From CAYOOT01 sp964405665 (lineage in GTDB: Bacteria; Bdellovibrionota_C; UBA2361; SZUA-149; CAZDWZ01), in the NCBI GenBank assembly GCA_964405665.1, contig CAYOOT010000010.1:1-58907 (forward strand): DNA of 58,907 nt, read 5' to 3'. Shown piece by piece: positions 18,439 through 27,794 of this stretch. The first letter of the stretch is position 1; each line of letters opens with the position of its first letter. The notes under the pieces were generated by a model, which had not been told where the DNA came from, did no database searches, and worked only from the letters and a program-made list of their open reading frames with translations. A program made the translations under genes and the position numbers.

Positions 18439-18471
18439 TAGATTGAATTCACACTAGGAGAATTCAATCTA
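18439..18471. promoter_or_regulatory. Perfect 12-bp inverted repeat upstream of fabF
   Basis: TAGATTGAATTC (18439-18450) and its exact complement (18460-18471) flank a 9-base spacer. In the direction of transcription it is followed by AATAATAATTTAAC, without a T-run, so an operator or palindromic element is as likely as a terminator for the hda-like gene. Confidence 0.5.
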
Positions 18472-18525
18472 ATCTTGTTGCGCTGTAATTAGAAAAATCA
18501 AAGAAAATAAAAAATAATTTCTAAC

Positions 18526-19173
18526 TTATTTAGGCAACAAGTTTAATGCTTCTTTGATCAATGAACGTTTTGGTGAAGCATTATCCTGAAAAACAAGCTT
18601 TTCTATTCTAGCTGAAATTAAGGATAAAGACAAAGGATCACTAGGCGAATGCTCAAGAATATAATTAATATCTTTTTCTTTTAATTTTAAATTATGCCTT
18701 TCCAACAAGGAAGAAACCAATGCTACTAATTCATTTTCTTGTGGAAAATTTAATTTTATTAATTGAGCAACATTGAGCCTGCTTAAAAGATGGGGGTTGG
18801 AAGTTAAATCGGCTGCCGGCATGCTCGCCTCAATTACAATTAATCCACCTCGGGATTTAATTCTCTCATACTGCTCTACAAAAGAAGCAACAATACCTTC
18901 ACTATTGTTAATATTTAATTTTGAAAAATCAAAATAAGAAAACTCTAAACCGGAAATTTCCTTAAGGCAGTTTATTAGATAAGTTTTACCAACTCCTTTT
19001 TCTCCGTAGAGATAAAAAACCTGGAAAATATAATCTTGTTTACTTAATTCTTCAATATTTTGCTGGAGAAATATCCACTGAGAATTAACGCCGCTATGAG
19101 GAACAAAATAATAAAGAAAACTATTTTTTGAATGAGGAAGTTCCAGATTTAATTGTGTGGCTTTAATTTGCAT
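18526..19173 (-). CDS. DnaA-related AAA+ protein (Hda-like)
   Basis: Short DnaA homologue that lacks the C-terminal DNA-binding domain, as in Hda, which promotes hydrolysis of DnaA-bound ATP after initiation. The Walker A motif LYGEKGVGKTYL is at about 54-65. A Walker-B-like stretch GGLIVIEASMPAADL is followed by LLSRLNVAQLIKLNFP, the sensor region. The usual DDVQ-type Walker B is altered, with the acid in VIEA. ATG at 19173 is preferred; a TTG 12 bases upstream would overlap murA. About 215 residues, typical for Hda. Confidence 0.8.
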   Translation of the reverse strand: MQIKATQLNLELPHSKNSFLYYFVPHSGVNSQWIFLQQNIEELSKQDYIFQVFYLYGEKGVGKTYLINCLKEISGLEFSYFDFSKLNINNSEGIVASFVEQYERIKSRGGLIVIEASMPAADLTSNPHLLSRLNVAQLIKLNFPQENELVALVSSLLERHNLKLKEKDINYILEHSPSDPLSLSLISARIEKLVFQDNASPKRSLIKEALNLLPK

Positions 19174-19178
19174 GCAAG

Positions 19179-20468
19179 TTAACAACCAACTACAATTTCC
19201 TTATGTTCGAAAACAGGAACTCTAGAGATTTGCGCACCGATACTCTTCATTTTATCAACAAAGGAACCATAACCCCGATCTAAATGGTGAATTCCTGAAA
19301 CTTTAGTTACGCCATTGGCCATTAATCCCATAATCACCAATCCGGCTGCTGCTCGAATGTCCATTCCTTCAACAGGCGCACTACTTAATTCCTTAACACC
19401 ATGAACTGTGGCGATATTAGAAGATAGATTAATATTAGCACCCAATCTTCTATATTCAGCAACGTGACCAAAGCGATTTTCAAAAATAGTTTCTTCTATA
19501 ACAGAAACTCCTTCTGCTTTAGTTAAAGCAGCAAGAAGAAGAGGTTGAACATCAGTAGCTACTCCCGGGTAGGGAGCAGTAGCAAAAGAAGTAGCAATTA
19601 GTTTTTCTGGAGCAGAGAGACTAATACTTTGTCCGCTGGAAATAATTAAACAGCCACTTTGTTCCAGCACTTCGATCACTCCCGCTAATTTTTCTCGCTC
19701 AATACCTTTAATGGTAACTTTTCCTCCGGTAGCTGCTGCGGCAATCAAAAAAGTAGCCGCTTCAATTCGATCTCCTTGAATCTCGTAGTTCCCTTTTCCC
19801 AGTTCTTTTTTTCCGGTAATTACAATGTTTTCTGTTCCCGCTCCTTCAATTTCAGCACCAAGAGTGCTAAGAAAATGGGCCAGTTCCACGATTTCTGGCT
19901 CACAAGCTGCACCAGTAATCACTGAAGTTCCCTCAATTAATGCGGCGGTCATCATAATCTGGTGAGTAGCTCCAACAGAAGGGAAATCAAGTTTTATTTT
20001 TTTTGGTTTTAAACCTCCGGGAGCAGAACCATAAACTACTCCATGACTTAAATGAATATCTGCGCCGAATTGTGCTAACCCTCGCAGATGTAAATCAACA
20101 GGACGAGAACCAATCGCATCTCCTCCGGGGAAAGCAACACGAGCGTTTCCAGTTCTGGCAATCAATGGACCAAGTACCCAAAAAGAAGATCTTAAAGATT
20201 TCACAAAGCGGTAGGGCGCTTCAGAGGAAGTAATATTTGCCGCTTCAATTTCAACTGTATTGCCATGATAATTGGTTTTACAACCCAAGGACTCCAGTAG
20301 TTTAAGAGTGATTGTAATATCTTCCAAATCAGGCACATTAGTGATAACGCAAGGACAAGAAGTAAGTAAGCAAGCTTTTAAAATAGGAAGTGAAGAATTT
20401 TTTGCGCCAGAAATTTTCAAACTTCCCTCAAGTTTAGAACCGCCCATGATAATTAAATGATCAAGCAC
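19179..20468 (-). CDS. murA: UDP-N-acetylglucosamine 1-carboxyvinyltransferase, Asp active-site variant
   Basis: First committed step of peptidoglycan synthesis. The 429-residue enzyme has SGAKNSSLPIL (20-30), SLRSSFWVLGPL (91-102) and the active-site loop PGGDAIGSRPVDLHLRGL. The residue equal to Cys115 of the E. coli enzyme is Asp117 here (codon GAT). Enzymes with Asp at this place remain active and are not alkylated by fosfomycin, so intrinsic resistance is expected. It lies between prmC (11-base gap) and the Hda-like gene. Confidence 0.96.
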   Translation of the reverse strand: MLDHLIIMGGSKLEGSLKISGAKNSSLPILKACLLTSCPCVITNVPDLEDITITLKLLESLGCKTNYHGNTVEIEAANITSSEAPYRFVKSLRSSFWVLGPLIARTGNARVAFPGGDAIGSRPVDLHLRGLAQFGADIHLSHGVVYGSAPGGLKPKKIKLDFPSVGATHQIMMTAALIEGTSVITGAACEPEIVELAHFLSTLGAEIEGAGTENIVITGKKELGKGNYEIQGDRIEAATFLIAAAATGGKVTIKGIEREKLAGVIEVLEQSGCLIISSGQSISLSAPEKLIATSFATAPYPGVATDVQPLLLAALTKAEGVSVIEETIFENRFGHVAEYRRLGANINLSSNIATVHGVKELSSAPVEGMDIRAAAGLVIMGLMANGVTKVSGIHHLDRGYGSFVDKMKSIGAQISRVPVFEHKEIVVGC

Positions 20469-20479
20469 TTTATTCTAGC

Positions 20480-21394
20480 CTAATATAAAAAACTAATTAT
20501 CCGATCTATTCCTTGAAGATCGCTAAAAGTTTTTATTTCCTTAATTCCAAAATTCAAAAGATAAGATTTTATCTCAGTTAACTGTTTTATGCCAATTTCT
20601 AGCAGCATTTGCCCCTGTTTTTTATCAGGCCTGGATAAATTCTGATGAATAAACTCAAAAATCAATTCTAAGCCTTCTTTCTTAGCTCTCAAAGCCAATT
20701 GTGGTTCATATAATTCCACATCAACCGGTAAAGGTTCTGTTTCCGAAACATAAGGTAAGTTCGCTACAATTAATTCATAATGATCACAGCCAGTTAAATC
20801 TCTATCTACAAAAACTAAGGTGTCAGACATCTCCTTAAGTAAACTTCCTTGATAAAAGTTAACAAAGGAATCCAGTCTTAAATCTCTTGCATTTTCTTTT
20901 GCTACCTTCAAAGCTTTTTCAGAGACATCGCCGGCAAAGGCATTAATTTTACTTAAATAATCCTCTCCTAAATCTTTTCTTAGAGAATCTAAAATTGAAA
21001 GAATAATCGCCCCACTTCCCGTTCCCACATCAACTAGCAACAAGCCTTTCTCTATATCAATGCTCTTAATAATTTTGATTACTTCTTCTACTAAGACTTC
21101 CGTTTCCGGACGGGGAATCAAAGTGTCTGCAGTAACTTTAAAATTAATTCCAAAAAATTCCTTTCGACCAAGAATGTAAGCAACTGGTTCATGCTTTGCT
21201 CTTCTTAAAATATAATTCTTAAATCTAGATTCTTGATCTTTACTGACTCGATCTTCAGAACGAGAGATAATCTGCACTCGCTCTAAATTGAGGACGCTTC
21301 CTAACAAAATATCTGTATCTAATTGCGAAGAGTCTTTATTAACCAGATCTAATTCTTTTTTAGCCCATAGTCGCAACTCTAAAATTGTCGACAT
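20480..21394 (-). CDS. prmC: Peptide chain release factor glutamine methyltransferase
   Basis: Methylates the GGQ glutamine of release factors. The N-terminal helical domain is followed by HEPVAYILGRKEFFG, the SAM-binding VDVGTGSGAIILSI, and the active-site motif written here as VANLPYVSE (NLPY in place of the common NPPY). 304 residues is slightly long but in range. It sits 12 bases downstream of prfA, which encodes its substrate, the usual arrangement. Confidence 0.94.
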   Translation of the reverse strand: MSTILELRLWAKKELDLVNKDSSQLDTDILLGSVLNLERVQIISRSEDRVSKDQESRFKNYILRRAKHEPVAYILGRKEFFGINFKVTADTLIPRPETEVLVEEVIKIIKSIDIEKGLLLVDVGTGSGAIILSILDSLRKDLGEDYLSKINAFAGDVSEKALKVAKENARDLRLDSFVNFYQGSLLKEMSDTLVFVDRDLTGCDHYELIVANLPYVSETEPLPVDVELYEPQLALRAKKEGLELIFEFIHQNLSRPDKKQGQMLLEIGIKQLTEIKSYLLNFGIKEIKTFSDLQGIDRIISFLY

Positions 21395-21406
21395 ATTCGT
21401 ATAACT

Positions 21407-22477
21407 TTAATTTGCTCCACCCTTCAGGGCTTCTGCTTGAAAAAAAGCATTAAGAGGATCGATTAGCAAATCTAAATTTCCTTTCATAATTGTATCAATT
21501 TGATAAAGCGTTAAACCAATACGATGATCTGTTACTCTAGATTGTGGAAAATTGTATGTTCTGACTTTTTCCGCTCTTTCTCCCGTTCCTATTTGAGAAC
21601 GTCTGTCATCTCTACGTTCTGCATCCGCAGCGGCTTGCTTGGCATCCAATAACCTGGAACGAAGAACTTTTAGGGCTTTTTGCTTATTTTTAAGCTGTGA
21701 TTTTTCATCCTGACAAGTTACTACTAAGCCTGTAGGAATGTGAGTAATTCTCACAGCAGAATCAGTCGTGTTAACACTTTGTCCACCGGGCCCAGAAGAT
21801 CGGTAGACATCTATTCTTAAATCTTTATCTTGAATATCTATATCCACATCTTCGGCTTCAGGAAGTACTGCTACCGTTATCGTGGAAGTATGCACTCGAC
21901 CTTGAGTTTCGGTTTTGGGAACCCGCTGCACTCGATGAACACCTCTTTCATATTTAAATCTACTATAAGCACCTTTGCCATTAATCATCGCCACAACTTC
22001 TTTAAAACCTCCAACTGAGGAATCTGAAGTAGACAACAATTCCACTTTCCAACCCTTAATCCCTGCATAACGACAATAGGCATCAAAAAGCTCAGCCACA
22101 AATAACGCCGATTCATCTCCTCCAGTACCAGCTCTCATTTCCATAATTATATTTTTATCATCATTAGGATCTTTTGGAAGAAGAAGCACCATTAGTTCAC
22201 GGTAAAGCAACTCGCACTTATCTTTAAGCTCAACTATTTCCATTTGCGCTAGAGCTCTTAAATCTTCATCATTAGAGTTTTCTAGTATTTCTTTACTTTC
22301 TTTATGCCCCAGATCTGCCTTTTTCCATTCTCGAAAACATTTAACAATTGGTTCCAGATCAAAGTGCTCTTTTGTTAAATTTCGATAGCGCTCGCGATCA
22401 GTGACCACATTAGGATCAGCAAGCAAATTATTTAACTCATTAAACCTGGCTTCTACTTGTTCTAGTTTCTGTAACAT
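21407..22477 (-). CDS. prfA: Peptide chain release factor 1
   Basis: Terminates translation at UAA and UAG. The GGQ motif is at 231-233 (SSGPGGQSVNTTDSAVR). The stop-codon recognition motif of RF1 is seen as Pro187-Lys188-Thr189 in RVQRVPKTETQGR. 356 residues is normal. Leads the minus-strand run prfA-prmC-murA, and shares a 126-base divergent region with the lytic transglycosylase gene. Confidence 0.96.
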   Translation of the reverse strand: MLQKLEQVEARFNELNNLLADPNVVTDRERYRNLTKEHFDLEPIVKCFREWKKADLGHKESKEILENSNDEDLRALAQMEIVELKDKCELLYRELMVLLLPKDPNDDKNIIMEMRAGTGGDESALFVAELFDAYCRYAGIKGWKVELLSTSDSSVGGFKEVVAMINGKGAYSRFKYERGVHRVQRVPKTETQGRVHTSTITVAVLPEAEDVDIDIQDKDLRIDVYRSSGPGGQSVNTTDSAVRITHIPTGLVVTCQDEKSQLKNKQKALKVLRSRLLDAKQAAADAERRDDRRSQIGTGERAEKVRTYNFPQSRVTDHRIGLTLYQIDTIMKGNLDLLIDPLNAFFQAEALKGGAN

Positions 22478-22603
22478 TAATTAATACTTAAGTGGCAAAT
22501 ATTTGTTTTTTATATTAAAATCACGCCTTGTTTATACTACTCGTACATAAAAATGCGAGATCCCTTATAAAGTAAGCTGTAAATTAGTCAAATTTAATTA
22601 AAA

Positions 22604-24430
22604 ATGCTTGGATTTTTCAAAAAAATTTTCCTTACTTCTTTGATCATTGCCTGGATTTCTTGTTCAGTAAATTCTGCCCGAGCAAAATTTACTGAGGAAA
22701 GCAACAAAGAAAAAATAAGTGTTTTAAAACAAAAGTATCAAACCTTATCTTCCCAAAAAGGCTTAGAATCTTGGGCCAAACTAGTTTCCGCAGAAATCAA
22801 CGAACTAGAAGGAAACAAAGAAAAAGCAAAAGAACTTTATAAAAGTATTCCCCAAGATCAAGCGGCAAATCTTGATGCAGAAGTTGGAATAATCAGAATT
22901 GCTTATTTGGAAAATAAAAATTCCGGTAAAATATTGGCCAAAAAAAACACAATACTCGGAGAAAAACTACAGAAAGCTGAGCGTTACGATCTGATCAAAG
23001 AGCTTAATGAATATAAAGAAAAATACCCTTCTCTCACAGAACCGACTGAAGAACTAAGTCCGGAATCAAAATTGAAAAAAGATATTAAAAAAGCTTGGAA
23101 TAAAAACGAATCCAATCTTTGTTTAAATTTAATTAAAAAATTTAAAACTAATTATCCGAGCAACCTTTCAACTGATATTTTATATATTGAAGCCAAATGT
23201 AATGAAGATTTAGGCCAGCTAGCAGTTGCCCACTCCATCTTTAGGAGAATTATTAATTCTCCCAATACGGAGCTAGAATCCAAAACAAAATCCTACAAAG
23301 ATCTCTATCTCCAACAACTAAAACAAGGTAATTTAGAAGAAACTAAAAAAATATTAGAAGAAGCAATTGTTTTTTGTAGTCGAGAAATAAAAAAATTGAA
23401 GTCGAAAATTCAAGATAATAGCTCTTCTCTTGATCAAGATTTAAAAAACCTGCGCAACTTATCATTCGATCACTTACATTTCCTTTTTTGGCTAAGTCAA
23501 ATCTTAGATCAACTTAAGGCGGATCAAACGAGCATTACCGAGATTGAAAATAAAATAATTAAACTTTCCCCTCTTTCCTATTATCGGTTTTTACTGAACA
23601 ATAAATTCGAAATTGAAGAAAATAAAAATAACTCCTGTTTGCCTGAAATCCCCAATTCCCTGAGCAATAAATTGAAAACTTTAAAACAATTTAAAATGGA
23701 ACAACTTGCCGATAATGAAATAAGCTGGTTTTTCTCTAAGAAGGCAACTTCCTTCCCTCCCTTAACTCCTATAAATATCAATTTACTTAAACAAGTAAGC
23801 AGTAAAAGTTATCTACATTTTCAATATGGCCTAGGAAATAAAGGAGTAGCTTTGTCCGATAATGCTCTGCGTTTGATACCAATTCTATATCCCAACGAAA
23901 AAATCGCAAAAGATTGCTTTGATAATCTTTTTTATAGCTCCTTCCCCACACCTTTTTTGGAAAATTTTCGAGAAGCTTCTGACAAGTATAATGTTCCTGT
24001 TAGCTTTTTACTCGCCATTGCCCGGACAGAAAGTTTTTTTAATCCTCTGGCCCACTCTCCTAAAGATGCTCTAGGATTAATGCAACTGTTAAAAGCTACT
24101 GCTCAAGAGGAAGGTTTAACTTCCAATGATGACTTATATGACTATCAAACAAATATTAAATTTGGAGCTAAGCATCTTTCTACTCTTTTACATTATTATG
24201 ATAATAACTTCATCCTTGCTGCTGCTGCCTATAATGGAGGAAGGGACGCCACAAACCGTTGGATTAGTAAAACGAAAATTAAAGACTTTTCCAACTTGAG
24301 TGAAAAAGCTTATTTTGTTGAACAAATAAGTTTTCCTGAAACCAGAAATTATGTGCAAAGAGTTTTTCTCGCTAAAGAGATCTATGACTTGATTCAAGAA
24401 AAAGAACTTTCCCGCTTAAAAAAACAATAA
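22604..24430 (+). CDS. Soluble lytic murein transglycosylase (Slt70-like)
   Basis: Periplasmic enzyme that cleaves peptidoglycan to 1,6-anhydromuropeptides. The 608-residue protein has an N-terminal signal sequence (about 1-27, ending SARA), a long helical superhelix domain (about 30-440), and a C-terminal SLT domain. The catalytic Glu476 is in AIARTESFFNPLAHS, followed by GLMQLLKATA and AAAYNGG (NAG-binding). Cys20 could be read as a lipidation site, but the context WISC is not a good lipobox. Diverges from prfA. Confidence 0.92.
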   Translation: MLGFFKKIFLTSLIIAWISCSVNSARAKFTEESNKEKISVLKQKYQTLSSQKGLESWAKLVSAEINELEGNKEKAKELYKSIPQDQAANLDAEVGIIRIAYLENKNSGKILAKKNTILGEKLQKAERYDLIKELNEYKEKYPSLTEPTEELSPESKLKKDIKKAWNKNESNLCLNLIKKFKTNYPSNLSTDILYIEAKCNEDLGQLAVAHSIFRRIINSPNTELESKTKSYKDLYLQQLKQGNLEETKKILEEAIVFCSREIKKLKSKIQDNSSSLDQDLKNLRNLSFDHLHFLFWLSQILDQLKADQTSITEIENKIIKLSPLSYYRFLLNNKFEIEENKNNSCLPEIPNSLSNKLKTLKQFKMEQLADNEISWFFSKKATSFPPLTPININLLKQVSSKSYLHFQYGLGNKGVALSDNALRLIPILYPNEKIAKDCFDNLFYSSFPTPFLENFREASDKYNVPVSFLLAIARTESFFNPLAHSPKDALGLMQLLKATAQEEGLTSNDDLYDYQTNIKFGAKHLSTLLHYYDNNFILAAAAYNGGRDATNRWISKTKIKDFSNLSEKAYFVEQISFPETRNYVQRVFLAKEIYDLIQEKELSRLKKQ

Positions 24431-24501
24431 TAAATTTATATAGTTATTCCTTAAATTAAGCCCTTAACTTTTGCCGGCAAATTGTCGATTTAAACTATAT
24501 T

Positions 24502-25131
24502 ATGAAGCATAAAATCATCAATGACCAGAGTGGAAAAATTGTTTCCTGGACGCTATTAATTATTACAGGAATTTGGACCTTATTCTATTTGACTTTAAAT
24601 GAAGTAATTAAAGCTCGTTTAAGCTATGAATATCTTAGAATATTCCAAGGCTGTCTAGTCATTTTAAGTTTTTCTTTTTTGGGTTTGGCAATTCGCGCTT
24701 CAAAAAAAGGACGTTTTGCAATTCGGGGTGATAAAACTTTCGCCAAAAAAATACAAACATATTATGAAAAAATTAACGAAATTATCGAAGAAAATGAAAG
24801 TATCCTTGAGCAGATTCGCTTGGAAGTAGAAAAGAAATCACAGTATTTTGGACATTCATCACATATTGGAATGAAAGCTGCGGAAGATATCCTCAATGAT
24901 TTGAAACTGCGCAGTAAAAAAATAGATCAAAACATGAGAAATGGATCTAATGCCAACTTAATCGCCGCAGACAGCTTAATCAGATCAACAACCGCTTACC
25001 AAACGCAAATAATCAAAAGGGATTCTCACAACAACAACAATCCCCAGCAAGCATTAGATGATACTAGTGCGAAACTAAAAAGAATTTTTCAAGAAATCAA
25101 AATGGACCAAAAGAAAAATCTAAGTTCGTGA
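24502..25131 (+). CDS. Unknown membrane protein with coiled coil
   Basis: No family is recognised. The 209-residue product has two membrane helices near the N-terminus (about 14-34 and 45-66), then a basic patch (RASKKGR) and a long charged, heptad-like region (about 75-209) with IEENESILEQIRLEVEKK. The C-terminal part is expected to be cytoplasmic. It lies 71 bases after the transglycosylase and converges with the GT2 gene, overlapping it by 12 bases. Confidence 0.7.
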   Translation: MKHKIINDQSGKIVSWTLLIITGIWTLFYLTLNEVIKARLSYEYLRIFQGCLVILSFSFLGLAIRASKKGRFAIRGDKTFAKKIQTYYEKINEIIEENESILEQIRLEVEKKSQYFGHSSHIGMKAAEDILNDLKLRSKKIDQNMRNGSNANLIAADSLIRSTTAYQTQIIKRDSHNNNNPQQALDDTSAKLKRIFQEIKMDQKKNLSS

Positions 25132-26673
25132 GTTCAATTTTTCGATAATTTGCCAGGAAAAAGAATCATTTACTTGATCGATTATTTTAAAAGTCCTTTT
25201 TTGATCTTTAACAAGTAAAGCTGGATACTGTTTTTTCCAGGCTTCTAAATCAAAATTACTGCGCAAATAAATTTCCATAAATTGATGTTGAAAGAGAATA
25301 ACGTCTTTTTGCTTGGGATAAGCGGTAAAAATCAAGGTGACAAAATAGTTTCGATCCAAATAAGTTTTTAAAAGATTTTTATCCTCACTATTACTATCTC
25401 TGATTAAGGCTTCTTTTAAAAACAGAATCAGGTGTCCCGCTTTTGCTTGAAGTAATCTTCTTTCTAAAACTTCCTTTCTGGCAAACAATCCCCGAATAAA
25501 ACCCAAAAATTGCGCTAAAGTTAAAAATATTATTGCCCCGATATTTGCCATCCCTTCCCTTGAGAAAATAAAACCGGGATGATAAGAAAAAATCAGTCGA
25601 CAAGAACGTAACAGGAAAAAAATACCGACAATTAAGGAAATCCAAAAGCAAAATAAAAAATTAGTGATCTGATAAATATATAGAAATCCAAAAAATAAAA
25701 CCAACTCCAAAGACAATTTTAAATATTGCTCACAAACATTAGAATAATTAGCCCAAAAGAGCTTACCTCCTTCAGCGTCTCCGCGAGCATAATTAAATAT
25801 AGTTTTAAATGATTTGCTTAAAGTTGTTGGGAAATGCCAGAACGCCGTTGCTTCAGGCACAAAAGCAAATCTTTTTGCAGAGCTTTTTAAATAGTAATCA
25901 AATAGGGAATCTTCTCCGGCCAAACTTAAATATTCCGGAAACCCTGCTAAAGAAAAAAAAATTTCTCTTTTGATCGCTAAAGAACGGGCTGATGGTAGAA
26001 AAAAACGGGGGTTGATTTGTTCCAACTTAGGGCTTAAATAACGGCTTAAGGCATACTGAAATTTAGATTTTGTTATTATTTTATACCAACCCATAGAAAC
26101 TTCTAAATCCGGAATTAGCAAAAAAGGTTCAAATAATTTTTTTGCCCAAAGGCGATCTAATTCCGCACCAATATCACTAAAAGCAAGGATTTCCGTGTTG
26201 GCTTTCCTTGCTGCTAGATTTCGGCCTTCTGCAATATTGCAATTTTCTAAAGAATGAATTTCTATTGGCAAATTTATTTTACTTTTATTTTTCCATTTTT
26301 CTATTTCGGCTAAAGTAGCATCTCTGGAACCGGCATCAACAATAATCACCTCCTGGGGAAGATGCTGCTGACTAGCCACGGAATCCAACCAAGGCACAAT
26401 ATTTTCTGCTTCATTAAGACAAGTTGTCAGCAGTGAATATTGAGGCGGGGATAATTGCTGATTTTTTTCTTTTTCTAAGTCAATTTTATATAAATACTCA
26501 TTAAATAATTTTTTATAATTACCTTCAGAAGCAAAAACCACTACTTCAGACTCCGGAATTGGTATTGCCGCTCTTAATCGAAAATTTAAGAGCTTATTTT
26601 GCATAATTCTAAGCTTCTCTCCTGAAAGAAATTGATTAAACAGCTTAATAAGAATTTCCGCCGGTCCAAACAT
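25120..26673 (-). CDS. Glycosyltransferase family 2 with membrane helices
   Basis: Residues about 55-290 form a GT-A domain with LLTTCLNEAENI, IIVDAGSRDAT, AFSDIGAELDRLW in place of the usual DxD segment, and AGEDSLFDYYL. Three hydrophobic segments follow (about 310-405), and then a polar C-terminal domain of about 110 residues that is not recognised. ATG at 26673 is preferred; a TTG lies 12 bases upstream. It stands alone, divergent from the J-protein gene and convergent with the coiled-coil gene, so its pathway is unclear. Confidence 0.85.
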   Translation of the reverse strand: MFGPAEILIKLFNQFLSGEKLRIMQNKLLNFRLRAAIPIPESEVVVFASEGNYKKLFNEYLYKIDLEKEKNQQLSPPQYSLLTTCLNEAENIVPWLDSVASQQHLPQEVIIVDAGSRDATLAEIEKWKNKSKINLPIEIHSLENCNIAEGRNLAARKANTEILAFSDIGAELDRLWAKKLFEPFLLIPDLEVSMGWYKIITKSKFQYALSRYLSPKLEQINPRFFLPSARSLAIKREIFFSLAGFPEYLSLAGEDSLFDYYLKSSAKRFAFVPEATAFWHFPTTLSKSFKTIFNYARGDAEGGKLFWANYSNVCEQYLKLSLELVLFFGFLYIYQITNFLFCFWISLIVGIFFLLRSCRLIFSYHPGFIFSREGMANIGAIIFLTLAQFLGFIRGLFARKEVLERRLLQAKAGHLILFLKEALIRDSNSEDKNLLKTYLDRNYFVTLIFTAYPKQKDVILFQHQFMEIYLRSNFDLEAWKKQYPALLVKDQKRTFKIIDQVNDSFSWQIIEKLNSRT

Positions 26674-26750
26674 AAAAATAGGCAATTATAATTTTTGACA
26701 AACATTCCTATCATGCTTATATCACTAGCTAAAATATGGAGAAATAGGAT

Positions 26751-27785
26751 TTGTCAGTAAAATTCCAAGATTATTATGAAACTCTAGAAGTTCCCCGGAC
26801 GGCTAGTAAAGAAGAAATTACCAAAGCTTATAGGAAGCTTGCAAGAAAATTCCATCCCGATATTAACAAAACAAAGGATGCAGAAGAAAAATTCAAGACT
26901 ATCAATGAAGCCTATGAGGTCTTAAGCGATCCTGAAAAGAGAAAAAAATACGATACTCTCGGAAATAATTGGAAGGCAGGACAGGATTTCCAGGCACCTC
27001 CTGGCTGGGAAAATGTTTTTGGAAATTTTTCAGGACAAACCGGAGGGAAAGCTCGGGCCGGAAGAACATTTAAGACCGGTGCTGGAGAAAGCTTTAGTTT
27101 TGGCTCCAGTGGCTTTAGTGATTTTTTCGATGCACTGTTTAACTCAGGCAGCATGTCTTCGCAAAATGCCCGAGGATTTTTTGGCGGGCACGAAAATGAA
27201 GAAATGCTTGCAGAAACAGGAGAGGATTATAATTCTTCGATTACTATTCCCCTTGAAGAAGCGTTTCATGGCACTACAAAAATGATTTCTATTGCCGGAA
27301 CAGAATCAAATGCCTCAGGACTTGCGGAATTAAAACCCAAGCAATTGAAAATAAAAATCCCACCGGGCACAACTGACGGACAAGTAATTAGACTTGCTAA
27401 AATGGGAGCAAAAGGCAGCGGGGGCGGTGAGAGTGGAAATCTTTTATTAAAGATTAATATTGCTCCTCATTCCAAATATCAATTGCGGGGCAAGGATCTG
27501 ACTTTGGAATTAGCAGTTTCTCCTTGGGAAGCTTTGCTTGGTGGAAAAATCACTTTTCCCACACTTTCTGGCAATCTGGCATTAAATATTCCAGCAGGAA
27601 GTCAAACAGGGAAACGATTTAGATTAAAGGGCAAAGGGATGCCTACAAAATCAAATCATCATGGAGATTTATTTGTAGAATTAAAAATAGTAGTTCCCGA
27701 TCATCCTACCGAGAAAGAAAAAGAACTTTTTTCAGAGCTAGCAAAAATTTCTTCTTTTAATCCCCGTGAATTGAAAAATTTATAA
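26751..27785 (+). CDS. CbpA-type DnaJ co-chaperone
   Basis: Stimulates DnaK. The J domain is at about 6-70 with HPD at 35-37, followed by a Gly/Phe/Ser-rich linker (about 85-150) and two beta-rich substrate-binding domains, ending before a short C-terminus. The Cys-rich zinc-finger domain of DnaJ is absent, as in CbpA. The start is a TTG with GGAGAAATAGGAT just upstream. clpB follows by 9 bases, so the two probably form an operon for handling aggregated protein together with DnaK (not in the window). Confidence 0.92.
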   Translation: MSVKFQDYYETLEVPRTASKEEITKAYRKLARKFHPDINKTKDAEEKFKTINEAYEVLSDPEKRKKYDTLGNNWKAGQDFQAPPGWENVFGNFSGQTGGKARAGRTFKTGAGESFSFGSSGFSDFFDALFNSGSMSSQNARGFFGGHENEEMLAETGEDYNSSITIPLEEAFHGTTKMISIAGTESNASGLAELKPKQLKIKIPPGTTDGQVIRLAKMGAKGSGGGESGNLLLKINIAPHSKYQLRGKDLTLELAVSPWEALLGGKITFPTLSGNLALNIPAGSQTGKRFRLKGKGMPTKSNHHGDLFVELKIVVPDHPTEKEKELFSELAKISSFNPRELKNL

Positions 27786-27794
27786 GGAAAATTT

